A DNA stretch of 64,000 bases from Siphlonurus alternatus (lineage: Eukaryota > Arthropoda > Insecta > Ephemeroptera > Siphlonuridae): contig OX463778.1 of assembly GCA_949825025.1 (NCBI GenBank), positions 45,362,646-45,426,645 on the forward strand. The letters are read 5' to 3'. The translations under genes were made by a program, and so were the position numbers. The notes under the pieces are model-generated. The model did not search any database and had not been told where the DNA came from. It saw only the letters and a list, made by a program, of their open reading frames with translations. This document shows positions 33,243 to 45,576 of this stretch, piece after piece (positions within the stretch are counted from its first letter, which is position 1; every line of letters starts with the position of its first letter).

Positions 33243-33599
33243 TTAAGGGGGTCCTTTACCGGGCTGCGTGGTGTACATATATTATGTAATTCTTCATACG
33301 CATATACTATAATATATGCATTACTGTAGACGTCATCATGCAGTCAACTTTTGGTATACAGTAATTAATGTTAAGGAGCTGTGATATACCGGTAATAAAA
33401 AATTGCTTCAGCATAATTATGTATGTACGTGTATGCATACTTTACATGCAGTATGCATATATGCCAATGCAAAATCAAGGCCCCTTTGATTTTCTTATGG
33501 AGCTAATTAAGTGCATAATTATGCTACAGCATCCTAAGGCATGAATGCCGTAGCAATTTCTAATTACAGTACAGTATGTGAAAGCTGGTTCCTTAACAT

Positions 33600-34240
33600 A
33601 TGCATACATACACCAAGCCCCCCACCACCCCGGACAGCAACAAATTCCACTCCCTCACGGTTCGATTTTGGAAAGAATAATTCCCTATATCAATCCTACT
33701 AACCCTGAACTCCAGCTTCCACTCATGATCCCCTCTCCCAAATCTATACCTCTCCGAGCTCTTTGACTAAACTCATCTGCTCAGTCTGCCACCTCCCTAG
33801 TAAGTTTAAACAAATTTTCCAATCGATGTGACTTTCTCCTTTCCTCAAGTGACTCCCACTCCAAACTCTCAATCATTTTCGACACACTCTCTTAATCTCT
33901 CCATACCATTTTGTCATCTACCACCAGGGGGCGGATCCAGCTCGCGGCTCTGGGGGGGACGGTGCCCTATCCCGTAAAGTTACAATTTAGAGTGGGAGGG
34001 GGGGGGTAACACCTTCAATGCATTTCTCTTCTAGCAGTCCTCCTCTGAACCTTTTCTAACTCCTTTTTTCCTATCTCCCTATACGGATCCCACACACTAC
34101 ATGCATGCTCCAGCATTGGTCTTACTACTTGGGCCTTGTCTCTAACAAATACAGTTGGCCCTTTTCGATTTCTCATGACAAACTTTAAATTTCTCCTTTC
34201 CTTTGACGTTACATATTTAATACTGTACTGTATGTTCATT
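33600..34240 (-). pseudogene. Decayed LINE reverse transcriptase C-terminal fragment
   Basis: The frame 34239-34015 reads KYVTSKERRNLKFVMRN and WDPYREIGKKELEKVQRR, nearly the same as residues in the 29226-30588 element. The complement of 33600-33766 resembles that element's C-terminal block. An unrelated G-rich insert lies at about 33930-34010. It lacks the catalytic region. Confidence 0.7.
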
Positions 34241-34377
34241 CCAATTCAACTTTTCCAATTTTCCCCCCGTTGGTGTATCAGTTTTCACCTGCAAATTCTT
34301 CCTGTCACCCTTCATGCCGCTCTTCTCTGCATCTTTCCAATGCTGTTGCCTTTTTCTCTGCATTATATTAGCAAAAG

Positions 34378-34744
34378 TTTCAAAGGGATACAGACCACAA
34401 ATGACAAATTAGAGAGACACCAAGTGTTGCTCGAGTTTAAAATCAACATTCGCATTATTTACATCCGCCTACTGTACAACCTTTCAATACTACGCTAGCT
34501 GCAAAGAATTAAGATCCTAATTACTGACGTCACAACTCACAGCCAGCCCCGATTATCATCGAGTTGTGATGTCAGCAAGGACTTTGTGACAAGAGCAAGT
34601 ATGTACTAAATTTCTTACTTTAATTGCACCACAACTTTGCACGCCTACACCGGGTATGGAGAGAAATGGTGTGATAGTTGGTTATATACCCTAACAACAC
34701 TTGGTGACTGTCTGATTTTTAATTTGAGACCTATATCCCTTTAA
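34378..34744. mobile_element. Imperfect TTAA-type inverted-repeat element
   Basis: CAAAGGGATACAGACCACAAATG at the left faces CCTATATCCCTTTAA at the right, with ACCAAGTGTTG against CAACACTTGGT inside. A CRE octamer occurs at 34525-34532. It lies ~185 bp upstream of the UPRT start codon. Confidence 0.6.
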
Positions 34745-34928
34745 CCACTACAAATGTTGGGCCAGTCTGTCCAACATTTAGTATGCATACCTGCAGCAGA
34801 CTTCAAATTATTTATACAATACTGGTATGCATAAACATGCAGGGTTGTACACTACAGTAGAATCTGGAAAGGTATTTTGTGTTAACGGATCATTTTCTTC
34901 ATAGTGTTTCTTTTAATAGCTGCTGAGC

Positions 34929-35663
34929 ATGGGAAGTGCAGAAAATATGCTGGGAAAATCACCGGATTCCTTAGAAGACTATGGTCCTAATTTGAAAATA
35001 ATACCAACCAATGATCAAATCAAGGAACTGCAAACCATTCTAAGAGACAGGTATTTATACGTCCTCTAATTAAAAAAACTTCTTAAGTCTAGTGCATGAC
35101 TCCAGTTGTATTATTTTCACGATGTAAAAGCCATTGCTAAAATTGATTTTACAGTGACAATTATTTTTTCTGCTTCAACAACACTAACACTGTTTTGCCA
35201 CATTTCCTGGTTATGTAATTATGCTGCATGCTAAAAATTGAAATATTAATCTCTGAATAGCTTTATGATTTTCTGTTGTATTTTTAGTAATTGCACTCCT
35301 TTTTCCATGGACATGACAAAACAGATCATCTCACCCTTTCTACATATCAAACCCAAGAATTGATATCGATAAATATTCTTTTATTTCCAGAGTTCAATCA
35401 TTTTGCAATGAACTTTACAGTAAATACGAGATTGACATTTTCCATCAATCTTCGCAAGAAATTGCAAGGATATGTAAATTACTCAAATGCATGTTTAATA
35501 ATGTGATATAAATATAATGTATAATATGTTATCAAGATTTTAGTTACATATTAATTTTTGTATGTGTGTATTTTAACTAAGAATTTGTATGAACTAATGT
35601 ATTCTTTATATTCGGATTACCTAACCTGTAGTCTGTTTTTTGAATAAATAAATATATGTATAA

Positions 35664-35706
<43 letters not shown>

Positions 35707-37411
35707 ATTTGAAAAGCTGTGTTGCCAATTTTTTAAAATAACTAAAATTAGGTTAAGGTTTCTAGAGTTTGTTTATTAACGGATTACTGTATTAACAAAA
35801 TAACCAAATGATTATTAGCTTTCTCACAACACTAATCCTGCAAACTACTCCTCTGCCACTTCTATGAAGGTTTCTAATCCTATTTATTGACTTGCTTATA
35901 ATTTAATTAAATTTAGTCCCTACTGGTACATATCAATGGATGAATTCTGAAAAAAGTAGTCAAACATTTTCAGCAATTAATAACTAATTTATTTTCTGTT
36001 AATATTTGCACTGCATTTAGATTTGCCTATTACTGTACATGGTTTTTTTTTTTCTGTTGCAGAAATACATCAAGAAGTGACTTCAAATTTTATGCTGATC
36101 GCCTGGTAATTATTTTTCCTGATTCATGGAGAGCTTATGGGTAAGGTAACGCCACCAATGTTAAAAAAAATCCCTCTCACAAAAATTCTGAAAAAAATTT
36201 AAAATGTTCTCCTCTACACCCCCTATCAGTAGCTAAAATATCAGGTATACAAATACGATCTAGTTTTTGAGTTATGAATTTTTAAAGTTGACCAATTTAA
36301 CATGGGAGTTTCATTTCTCCATGTTAAAGTAGTCAACTTTAAAAATTTATAACTCAAAAACTAGATCGTATTTGTATACCTGATATTTTAGGTACTGATA
36401 GGGGGTATAGAGGAGAACATTTTAAATTTTTTTCGGAATTTTTGTGAGAGGGATTTTTTTTAACATTGGTGGCGTTACCTTACCCTTAACTCCTTTTATT
36501 AGAGAACACTTAATAAAAATAATTAAGCAAGACAAATGTAATGGTGTTTGGAAGTACAGATAGCAACGAGGCAAAAGGAATTGACCTATAAGGAGAACAG
36601 CTGGAACGAGTGAAAGAATTTGTATATTTGGGAAGATTGTTTCGGGAAGACGGAAGTGTAGATGGAGAGATTGATAGGAGAGTAAGTGCTGGCAGGAGGA
36701 TTGTGGGTAGTATGGCAGGGTTGTGTCGCACTGAGCTGTTGTCTAATACGGCTAAGCTAGCTGTGTATAACTCTGTCCTAATACCAATTTTGATGTATGG
36801 GTCTGAAGTATGGGTGTGTCAAACAAAGCAAAGGAGTAAGTTGAATGCTGTTGATATGAGTTTTTTAAGGAATATGTGTGGTAAAACTAGAATGGATAGA
36901 GTGAGAAACACATGGGTGATGAATGAGTGTGGAGTGAAAGAAAGCGTAATTGACAAGTATGAACGAAGTACACTACGTTGGTTTGGACATGTTGAGAGAA
37001 TGGGTGATGAACGAATTGCAAAACAGGTGTTTAAAGGTAGTGTACAAGGCATGAAAGGATTAGGTAGACCTAAAAAGGTTTGGTTGGATGTGATTGCAGA
37101 ATGTTTGAAGAACAGAAGTGTTAAAAGTACACAGTGTAATAGAGAGTGCAAAAGGCAAAAGAGTGTTATGAGTATTTCTGAAGCAAGTGGAGTATGCAAG
37201 AATCGAGTGCTTTGGAGAGCAATTTGTAGATGGTCGAGGTAATAATGCTGCTGGCTTACCCCGTAAAGGGATATGGCGTCATGTTATGTATGTACCGTAA
37301 GTATTTATCATCATAGAAAATTTGGTACGTATTTATAACCAGTCGAATGACTCCTGGCAAGTAGGTGGTTCCATTTTACTGACTACTAAATCATTTACCA
37401 CTTGATTGATA

Positions 37412-37474
<63 letters not shown>

Positions 37475-40400
37475 GAATTAAATCTCTAAAATCACTTTAC
37501 TGATGTGATTGCAGTGTTTTGGTGTTAGTGACTTTATTTCAAGAAAAGATTTAAAGTAAATACTTTGTTAATGATTTTTTTCAAAACGCTGATGCACAAA
37601 TTAATTTTATTTTCATGATATTGAAAGAACTTTTATACATGTATGTATTTTCATTACTGTATAATTGAAACAATATTAAATATCCAAATCATATTTTTAT
37701 ACACACCCAGTATTATTTTATTACTATACACATACAGCAAAACTATTTTTATTTATTTAACTCCACTGTATAATTGATTGTTAACCAGATTCGTCTGGTT
37801 ATTGAGGAGAGTCTGAACCAACTTCCCTTCTCCAAGTACACCATCATCACACCCACAGGCAGCAACTATGATGGACTCAAATATGAAAAAGGAAATTGTG
37901 GTGTTAGTATTGTTCGCAGTGGTGAGGCTATGGAGCAAGTAAGTAAAATAAATGCAGTCACATAATTAGCTGCACGCAATATTAATATATTAATATACGC
38001 CACCAATGTTAAAAGAAATCCCTCGCACGAAAATTCTAAAAAAAAAAAAAAAAATTAAAATGTTCATTTCCTCTAAACCCCTATCAGAAGCTAAAATATT
38101 AGGTATACAAATACGATCTAGTTTTTGAGTTATGAATTTTTTAAGTTGACTACTTTAACATAGAGAAATGAAAGTTCCATGTTAAATTAGTCAACTTTAA
38201 AAATTCATAACTCAAAGACTAGATTGTATTTGTAGCTGATATTTTAGCTACTAATAGGGGGGGTGTAGAGGAGAACATTTTATTTATTTTTTTCAGAATT
38301 TCCGTGTGAGGAATTTTTTTTAACATTGGTGGCGTTATCTTACTACCCTTAAAGGCCTATTTTTGAATAAAAGCCTTTCTTCAATGTCTCTATACATTCT
38401 CAACAGTAGACCAAATTTGTGAGCTTTTTTCCCCTTTGAAAAGTAATTTACCGTTATACTATATAATACGATCGAAATCATTGCTTACTAAAATTTTCTG
38501 AGTGATTCAATTACCATCTGCTATAATCATTATTGAACATCATTGAACATTAATCTTATGTTAGAATAATATAGATTTATCTATTTATAAATAATGTTTT
38601 ATTTCAATGCTAAGGTAACACGCCCAATGTTAAAAATATTTCCCACATATGAAAATTGTGAAACATAACTTAAAATGTTCTATTCTACATCTCCTATATT
38701 AAGTATCTAAAACAGAGCGAACTTGAGTAGAAGGCCACAACACGACCGCGCCCACTTTTCAATAGCCGTCCTACTGAGCAGCAGGTTTGCGTGTAATCAA
38801 ATGGGAGAGGGCTTAACTTTGGTCGCGGTTTACGACAATTACGCTGTATGCTAGAGTTTTCAAAATGAAACAAGTTTAACTCTAATATAGTTTAATCTTA
38901 CTGGACAACCTTTTTTTTTCACGCAAAAACAATATTAATACACTTAAATTAAACTTTTATGAACCCGACTTCTGCTACTTCTGTTACATCTGCGCATGCG
39001 CCGGCATGCGCGAAGTAATAAAAGTCAGTTTACTGGCGATGACGTCATATGAACATTGAAAGCCTTTCTTCATAGCGAGTGACTTTCACTTTACTTAATT
39101 GCATTTTCTATACTTTGTATATATCAAGTAAAGTTATTTACTACATCGAAAATAATGTATGAAAGTTGATTCAAGTACTTTTGTAATTTCAATATTTCGT
39201 GACGTCATGATACATTACTAAAGCTTGGAAGATAGAACCAAGTTCCCGCCCTAACTTTACCGTCTTATTTCTCAAGAAGTATGATATTTATGAACTAAAT
39301 AAAATAATTAGCAAACGGGAGACTACATTGAAGTATTATCGCACTACAAGACACCTTCATTAATATCAAGTAAATATTTAAAAAAAAAAATGTCCTCCCG
39401 ATTACATTGCATGTTATTTTTTTAAATTCCGGACGGCTAATGTCTCGACAGATGACGATCGCGCCGGCTGGGTTTTGGCCTCCTACTCAAGTACGCTCTG
39501 TCTAAAATATCAGATATACAAATTTATTCTCTTTTTCGAATTATGAATTTTTAAAATTGGCTAATTTAACATCGAGAAAAGGAACTTCCATGTTAAATTA
39601 GTCAACTTCAAAAATTAATAACTCAAAAACTAGTGTATCTAATATTTTAGCTACTGATAGGGGATGTAGAGGAGAACATTTTAATATATGATTCATAATT
39701 TTCATGTGTGGGATTTTTTTTTTTTTTTTTAGCATTGGGTGTGATACCTTACCCTTAATATAAATTGTCCTGTGTTATATACTGTATACTGTGTTATAGG
39801 TACAGTACTTATTCAATCTATTTTTCTGTCAGGGTCTTCGAGACTGCTGTCGTTCTATAAGAATTGGCAAGATTCTTGTAGAATCAGATGCTGATACGCA
39901 TGAAGCAAGAGTAGTATACGCTCGCTTTCCGGAGGATATAGCAACTCGCAAGGTGCTGCTTATGTACCCTATCATGAGTGAGTTGTGTATTTTTCTTTCT
40001 CACTTATGGAGATGCTTGTATATTAGGACTGTATATGACATAAAAAATATATTTCTTATGACATCCCTTTTGAATAATTATCCTTTTTCTATTTGTGTTT
40101 GTTTTAAAGATAATTATAGATATAATAGAATACAAGACTTATATAATTATAATATGCACAATAGACATGTAAATTATTATCATGTATTTAAAGAAGTTGT
40201 TCTTGTTATGAGCTTGCAAGAGATAACTGTTTTACTGGTTCAATTGAAGGTTGACATAAAAAAATATTCCGGTAAATTTTATGTAAAAAAATAAATAAAA
40301 ATACGCACCCCCATCCCTTATAGTTTTATCGTGCCCCCATCCCTCTAGATCTGGCATTGCATTAAGTTGTCTCACCTCCCCTATATTTTGTAACCAAATA

Positions 40401-41786
40401 TGATTGCTTATTAATTAGAAGTGCTGCAGTGTCAGCAAATTAGTACTTTAGTAGAGTACAGTTCCAGCTGTCTCAAATGTAAAACTGTTTTGAATTAAGG
40501 GTAAGGTAATGCTAATCAGCTGGTTTTTTAGTCCCATTTGATTAGCATGTAAACCTTAACAAATTAACAAAAATTCTGAAAAAAAGTGGAGAGACGGATT
40601 TTAATACTTAAAAGCCATAGAAAAAATTTCAAGACAATTATTCGAGATGATTTTTTTTATTTTAATTAACTTTTTTAATTTTCAGTGTATGGCTTTCTCA
40701 TGGAGAGCCAAACTATATTAAGTTAAAAAAAAACAACAACATATAATTATCTTAAAACATTTTCTATCGTAATCGTATTTAGGTACTAAAATCTGTCGCT
40801 CAATTTTTTATTTTTTTGTTTATTTTAGAATTTTCGTGAATTCTAAGGTTTACATATTAATCAAATAGGACTAAAAAATCAGCTGATTCACGTTACCTTA
40901 CCCTTAAAATGTCTTAGATGTATCTAAATATACAATCATGTAATATATATTTTTAATTGCTAATTTCTTTATTTCTTTGTTATTTGTCTTCTTGCTGTTG
41001 TTTATCATATATATTAAATAATGGAGTACCGACCTCAAAAATTTCTATTGCAGAAATGGATAGAGGGTGCAAAGTTATGCTACTCTGATTTTTTTTCAGA
41101 TTTTTTAGGGACTGGGAAGTATTGCTAAAAAGTTTTGGCGTGGTCGGGTTAATAATTTTTAAAAAATATTTGCCAGGCTCTAAAAAATCTGAAAAAAATC
41201 ATAGTAGCATAACTTTGCACCCTCTATCCATTTCTGCAATAAAAAATTTTGAGGTCGGTACTCCATTCCGAGTTCTAATAAACAAATTTTTTTTTTTTGT
41301 AACAGGCACTGGCAACACAGTCATTAAAGCTGTTGCCGTTCTGAAAGAGCATAATGTTACCGAGGAAAATATTATTCTATCAAATTTATTCTGCACGCCC
41401 TTTGCTGCAAGATCTCTTGCTTCAGCTTTCCCTCAGGTAATTATTTTTCTACATTAATTAAAGCATATAATAGTAGAGTGTGTATGATACTATGAAGTCT
41501 CGGGCAACATGCAAGTTGGTTTTTATCACCTAGGTATGTAAAAGAACTTGGGAAAAAAGGTGACTTAGGCAGTGCCGCGGCCATGTTTCGTAGTTTCCTG
41601 GGCACTTTGCCACATGCTACTTGTAGTCTTGTACTGGTATTAAATTATTTTAAATTGAAAAGTATACATTTTTATAAACTTATAATACATTTTATCGACT
41701 TTCTGTTACAGATGAAGATACTGACTTCAGAATTACATCCTGTAGCCCCAAATCATTTTGGTCAAAAGTATTTTGGAACAGATTAA
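34929..41786 (+). CDS. UPRT: UPRT (uracil phosphoribosyltransferase homologue), six coding exons, 221 aa
   Basis: Family enzymes join uracil and PRPP to give UMP in pyrimidine salvage; activity of the animal proteins is uncertain. Exons: 34929-35050, 36063-36105, 37789-37938, 39833-39977, 41306-41436 and 41712-41786. Total 666 nt including TAA, phases consistent. Marks: PTNDQIKELQTILRD near the N-terminus; TIITPTGSNYDGLKYEKGNC; VSIVRSGEAMEQGLRDCCRS; RIGKILVESDAD; the PRPP loop YPIMSTGNTVIKA; and the C-terminus HPVAPNHFGQKYFGTD, which forms the uracil pocket in this fold. Shorter than the human protein only because the long disordered N-terminus is absent. The acceptor-like TTTTAATAG ends 10 nt before the ATG and its TAG is in frame, so either this is the start or an upstream exon exists. 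The introns hold four MITE clusters and a LINE fragment. Confidence 0.93.
35652..35706. repeat. (AAAT)n microsatellite
   Basis: Tandem AAAT units in UPRT intron 1. Confidence 0.95.
36135..36489. mobile_element. TTAA-MITE family A, copy 4
   Basis: Palindrome from TTATGGGTAAGGTAACGCC (first TTAA changed to TTAT) to TTACCCTTAA. It starts 30 bp after the UPRT exon 2 donor. Confidence 0.88.
36530..37300 (+). pseudogene. LINE (endonuclease-reverse transcriptase) 3' fragment
   Basis: The open frame 36610-37242 reads KEFVYLGRLFREDGSVDGE, ILMYGSEVWVCQTKQRSKLN, and TLRWFGHVERMGDERIAK followed by GRPKKVWLDV, the standard C-terminal part of many non-LTR polymerases. The frame is open upstream to MVFGSTDSNEAKGIDL, where an in-frame TAA interrupts it. 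The catalytic core is missing. The downstream GGCTTACCCCGTAAAGGGA may be its 3' UTR. It lies in UPRT intron 2, sense to the gene. Confidence 0.85.
37411..37470. repeat. (TA)n microsatellite
   Basis: TA repeat with one short interruption, in UPRT intron 2 downstream of the LINE fragment. Confidence 0.95.
37997..38352. mobile_element. TTAA-MITE family A, copy 5, left end lost
   Basis: Begins abruptly at ACGCCACCAATGTTAAAAG without the TTAAGGGTAAGGTA terminus. It has the usual foldback arms and a right end CTACCCTTAA. In UPRT intron 3. Confidence 0.8.
38611..39758. mobile_element. TTAA-MITE family B, split by a hAT-like element
   Basis: Left arm TAAGGTAACACGCCCAATG at 38611; right end CATTGGGTGTGATACCTTACCCTTAA. 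Arm words (ACTCAAAAACTAG, GGGGATGTAGAGGAGAACA) show kinship with family A. Interrupted at 38713-39500. Confidence 0.75.
38713..39500. mobile_element. hAT-like non-autonomous element nested in family B MITE
   Basis: Ends CAGAGCGAACTTGAGTAGAAGG and its near complement CCTACTCAAGTACGCTCTG. The flanking duplication TCTAAAA is seen at 38706-38712 and 39501-39507 (7 bp visible). Two CRE octamers occur inside. No coding frame. Confidence 0.78.
40495..40907. mobile_element. TTAA-MITE family C, copy 2
   Basis: TTAAGGGTAAGGTAATGC at the left and CACGTTACCTTACCCTTAA at the right. The arms contain AGTCCCATTTGATTAGCATG and its complement. Shares only the outermost ~12 bp with family A. In UPRT intron 4. 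Confidence 0.85.
41022..41268. mobile_element. Family D foldback MITE, short copy
   Basis: GAGTACCGACCTCAAAAATTTC to GAGGTCGGTACTC, arms ~120 bp with GCAGAAATGGATAGAGGGTG and its complement. It ends only ~38 bp upstream of UPRT exon 5, close to the branch-point region. Confidence 0.85.
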
Positions 41787-41831
41787 AATAAACAAGGTGC
41801 AAAAACAGCATATTGTCGTGGTAGTACTTGA

Positions 41832-41837
41832 AATAAA
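41832..41837 (+). terminator. Likely UPRT poly(A) signal
   Basis: AATAAA 46 nt after the UPRT stop. Another AATAAA lies just past the stop (41787-41792), probably too early. Confidence 0.5.
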
Positions 41838-42229
41838 AGGCCTGTAATAATAAATAATAATTGCACGAGTGAGTGCCTAAATATTTGCAATCTACCTTAA
41901 AAAATTTAGCTTAAGTCAAAATAATTTTATATTCCCTCCGCAAGGGTAATGGCTATTCTCTTTGTAATTCAGTTTTGAAACTTTGAAGATAAGTTTGCAG
42001 TACAATTACTGACCTATATATGTACCTATGTGAAAAATTCCAACGCTGAAATACGAATAAGAAGGCCAGATAGAGCGTACACCTCCAGAGGGAATATCAT
42101 ATTGATTTACAGTAACTATATAAAACATCTGATCTAGATAGGGTATATCCTCTTGAGATTGGATATTTAGCCAAAATGTATCAAGTTGATTTCAAATATT
42201 TCAGTGCTACAACAATATTCTTTCAAATC

Positions 42230-42612
42230 TTAATGGTAAGATAACTCGAACAATCTATTGTTGATAGTCCCATTTGATTAACATGTAAACCTTAGCAACC
42301 TCATAATAATTCTGCATTTTTTTTGAGAGACAGTTCTTGGCACCAAAAATATGTGGAAAAAATTTCAAAACAATCGGATAATCCAATTTTTTTAAATGAA
42401 TTTTTTAAATTTTCAGTAGACCTAAACTAAGAAATTAATTTAAAAAAATTGGATCGTCCGATTGTTTTGAAATTTTTTCCATTTTTTTTTTTTTTTTTTG
42501 GTGCCAAGAACTGTCTCTCAAAAAAAAACAGAGTCATTATGAGGATGCTAAGGTTTACATGTTAATCAAATGGGACTACAACAATCAATTGTTCGTGTTA
42601 TCTTACCCTTAA
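42230..42612. mobile_element. TTAA-MITE family C, copy 1
   Basis: From TTAATGGTAAGATAACTCG to GTGTTATCTTACCCTTAA. The arms carry TCAAAACAATCGGATAATCC with its complement. Its right TTAA is the left TTAA of the neighbouring family B element. Confidence 0.85.
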
Positions 42613-43313
42613 GGTAGAGATAACACGCCCAATGTTAAAGAAATCCCATTCATAAAAATTATGAAAAAAATCTAGAATGTTCTCCTCAACATACCTTATC
42701 AGTAGGTAAAATATCAGGTACACAAAAACGAGCTAGTTTTCGAGCTATTAATTTTTAAAGTTGACTAATTTAACATGGAGAAATGGAAATTCCATGTTAA
42801 ATTAAGGGTAAGGTAACGCCACCAATGTTAAAAAAAATCCCTCTCACAAAAATTCTGAAAAAAATTTAAAATGTTCTCCTCTATACCCCCTATCAGTACC
42901 TAAAATATCAGGTATACAAATACGATCTAGTTTTTGAGTTATAAATTTTTAAAGTTGACTACTTTAACATGGAGAAATGAAACTCCCATGTTAAATTGGT
43001 CAACTTTAAAAATTCATAACTCAAAAACTAGATCGTATTTGTATTCCTGATATTTTAGCTACTGATAGGGGGTGTAGAGGAGAACATTTTAAATTTTTTT
43101 CAGAATTTTTGTGAGAGGGATTTTTTTTAACATTGGTGGCGTTACCTTACCCTTAATCAACTTTAAAAATTAATAACTCGAAAACTAGCTCGTTTTTGTA
43201 GACCTGATATTTTACCCACTGATAGGGGATTTAGAGGAGAACATTTTAAATTTTTTTCCTAATTTTTATGAATGAGATTTTTATTAACATTGCGCGTGTT
43301 ATCTCTACCTTAA
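42609..43313. mobile_element. TTAA-MITE family B, copy 2, hosting a family A copy
   Basis: TTAAGGTAGAGATAACACGCCC to GGGCGTG-like CGCGTGTTATCTCTACCTTAA. The central TTAA has been used by the family A element at 42802-43156. Confidence 0.85.
42802..43156. mobile_element. TTAA-MITE family A, copy 6, nested
   Basis: Complete palindrome inserted at the TTAA in the loop of the family B element. The flanking sequence resumes with TCAACTTTAAAAATTAATAAC right after the terminal TTAA. Confidence 0.9.
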
Positions 43314-43559
43314 CTTAATTTTCATGGTTTTGTTTTACTTATTTTAGATAAAGGTTCCAACTTTTTTATTTCTTCCTGCCAACATTAATGTCATTAATCC
43401 AATTGCAATTAATGTTTATTTTATATTCTTTACCTTTAAAAAATAAATATATTACTATTATATGAAATTCATATTTCTATTTAAATGTTTTATTGCTAAA
43501 AACAATATCATTTGTATTCAAAATATGTAGTTTATTATGATAGAAAGAAAAAAAAAACT

Positions 43560-43900
43560 TAATTATTCTTCTTTTCTTAATGCCCATGTTTTGGCGTTTA
43601 TTTTACTTCTATAGTTAGCCAGTATAGATAGGATTCTTTCTCTTCTCTCTTCATGTTGCAAGAGGCAACAAGTCAAGTTCAGTTGATATTGCAGAGCATC
43701 TGAATAAATAATGCTCTGTCTTGGGGTTCATTTTTACATAATTCACAAATATCACTATCCTGATAGCACTTCTTCTAATAGCATCCAAGATATTGTCATA
43801 GCCTGTGTCTAATCTAAATTTAGCAGTGTCAGTGAGTGTATTGTAAGTATGTGTTTTAGAGATGATTTAAATAATATACTGTCTCCCCATGGTTTAGTAC
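43560..43900 (-). pseudogene. Decayed LINE polymerase C-terminal tail
   Basis: Minus-strand reading in pieces: TYNTLTDTAKFRLDTGYDN, then DSDICELCKNEPQDRALFIQ, then LLQHEERRERILSILANYRS before a stop. This is the usual C-x2-C segment and tail after non-LTR reverse transcriptases. At least two frame changes and a stop are present. Confidence 0.5.
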
Positions 43901-44509
43901 TTGCCTGCTTTCACCAGGCTAAGTTAACTTTTTGTTTCACTGCATTAATTATTAATATGAGCTTAAAATAATAATAATTTGCAGTCATATTTAATTGATA
44001 ATTATATAATTATAATATAACCATGATAAATAAAACTGTTTGTGGCAACAATTTTCAAAATGGCAAATGCATCAATATGTTGATTTTGTGTCGACAAACT
44101 TTTAAGCTAATTTAAAACCAGAGAATGTATAAGCAAGTAGTACGTCAGGAAGAACAAAGCATTATAAAAAAAGGCATTTTTCCATGCAGCCATATACTTC
44201 TTAATATCACACGTCAGTTGCTGCAATATTAAGACGACAAGGAACCTGGCCAAATAGTTTTTTGTTTGTTTCTTTTGGTCCTGATGAGGACAGTGAGTGT
44301 TTTTATTTATTATATAAGTATTATATGTGCATGATACAGTCCTACTTTCAGTCGGCTAAATTGCGAGAGCCTTTCGGAGGACTAAGAGTATTTAATTTTA
44401 ATTTCTAGCTCAAATCTAGCAATTTTTTTTGAATATATAATAAACATGAAAAAAAAAAGAGCAGTACCAGGGCTGCACACAGAGGCAATGCAAGGGTCTG
44501 CATATCAAT

Positions 44510-44721
44510 GGTGTTCCGTCAAAAACGACTAACTCATTTTATCGCATCCTTTCAAAAACGACTAACTCTTTTATTGCGAGCACTATGGGTTTCCAGGTAT
44601 AAAAAAAATGTATACCTGGAAACCCATAGTGCAAAAGCGACCATCTCGGCTCGCGATATAACGAGTTAGTCGTTTTTGAGAGGACGCGATAAAATGAGAT
44701 AGTCGTTTTTGACGGAACACC
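44510..44721. mobile_element. Hairpin MITE, ~105-bp arms
   Basis: GGTGTTCCGTCAAAAACGAC and its complement bound the unit. GTCAAAAACGACTAACTC recurs twice per arm. The centre is ATACCTGGAAACCCATAGTG facing its complement. Confidence 0.85.
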
Positions 44722-45125
44722 GCATCAATATACTTTTGTTAAAGCTCAATAAGCAACAAATAATGTATGTAACACAAATCTTAATTGGTGGCAAAGATAG
44801 AATAGAATAAAAAATTGCTTTATTGCGGCGAGGTTTATAGGCAAGCCCACTCTTACACCTAACCACAAGATAGGAAAAACAATGATTATTAATTTTTTCT
44901 ATCTACTGGTAAAGGGATTGGGGGCAAGAGAAATAGAAGCATGGAAGCGTGCATGTGACCCTGTCTACTCCACTGCACTTCATTTATCTTGAAATATATT
45001 ATCAACTGTAGGTTCATGCATAAATATTAAAACTATGTTATGAAACAAAATGTGTGCTTGATGTCACAGTTTTTACTATATATTATTTTAATTTTAACGA
45101 AACACTTAAATACATGCAGAATGTA

Positions 45126-45171
<46 letters not shown>

Positions 45172-45216
45172 TATATTAAATAAATTAATAAAAAATAGAG
45201 TGTGATATACAATTAT

Positions 45217-45576
45217 CAATAGACAAAAATGGTTGCATTTTTTATTTCACAATTAGAAAATATACATTAAATTATGCTTTTCTGAATTTTTTGAGTGCGG
45301 GAAGTAATTTTAAAAAAATATTTAAAACATCTGAATTTGGATGGTACTACATGATGAGACAACCATGACGTCATTTTCTCGTGCTGTGATTGGTTATTGA
45401 TGACATCATGGTTGTCTGATAAGGTAGTACCACCCTAATTTAGATATTTTAAATACTTTTTTAAAATTACTTCCCGTGCTCCAAAAAATCTGAAAAAAAT
45501 CAGAAAAGCATAATTTAATGTATATTTTCTAATTATGAAATAAAAAAATGCAACCATTACTGTCTATTGATATGAA
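45217..45576. mobile_element. Foldback MITE related to family D
   Basis: TATCAATAGACAAAAATGGTTGC to GCAACCATTACTGTCTATTGATA. The middle has ACAACCATGACGTCA facing TGACATCATGGTTGT. The core block with TTTTTGAGTGCGGGAAGTAATTTT resembles family D. Confidence 0.8.
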
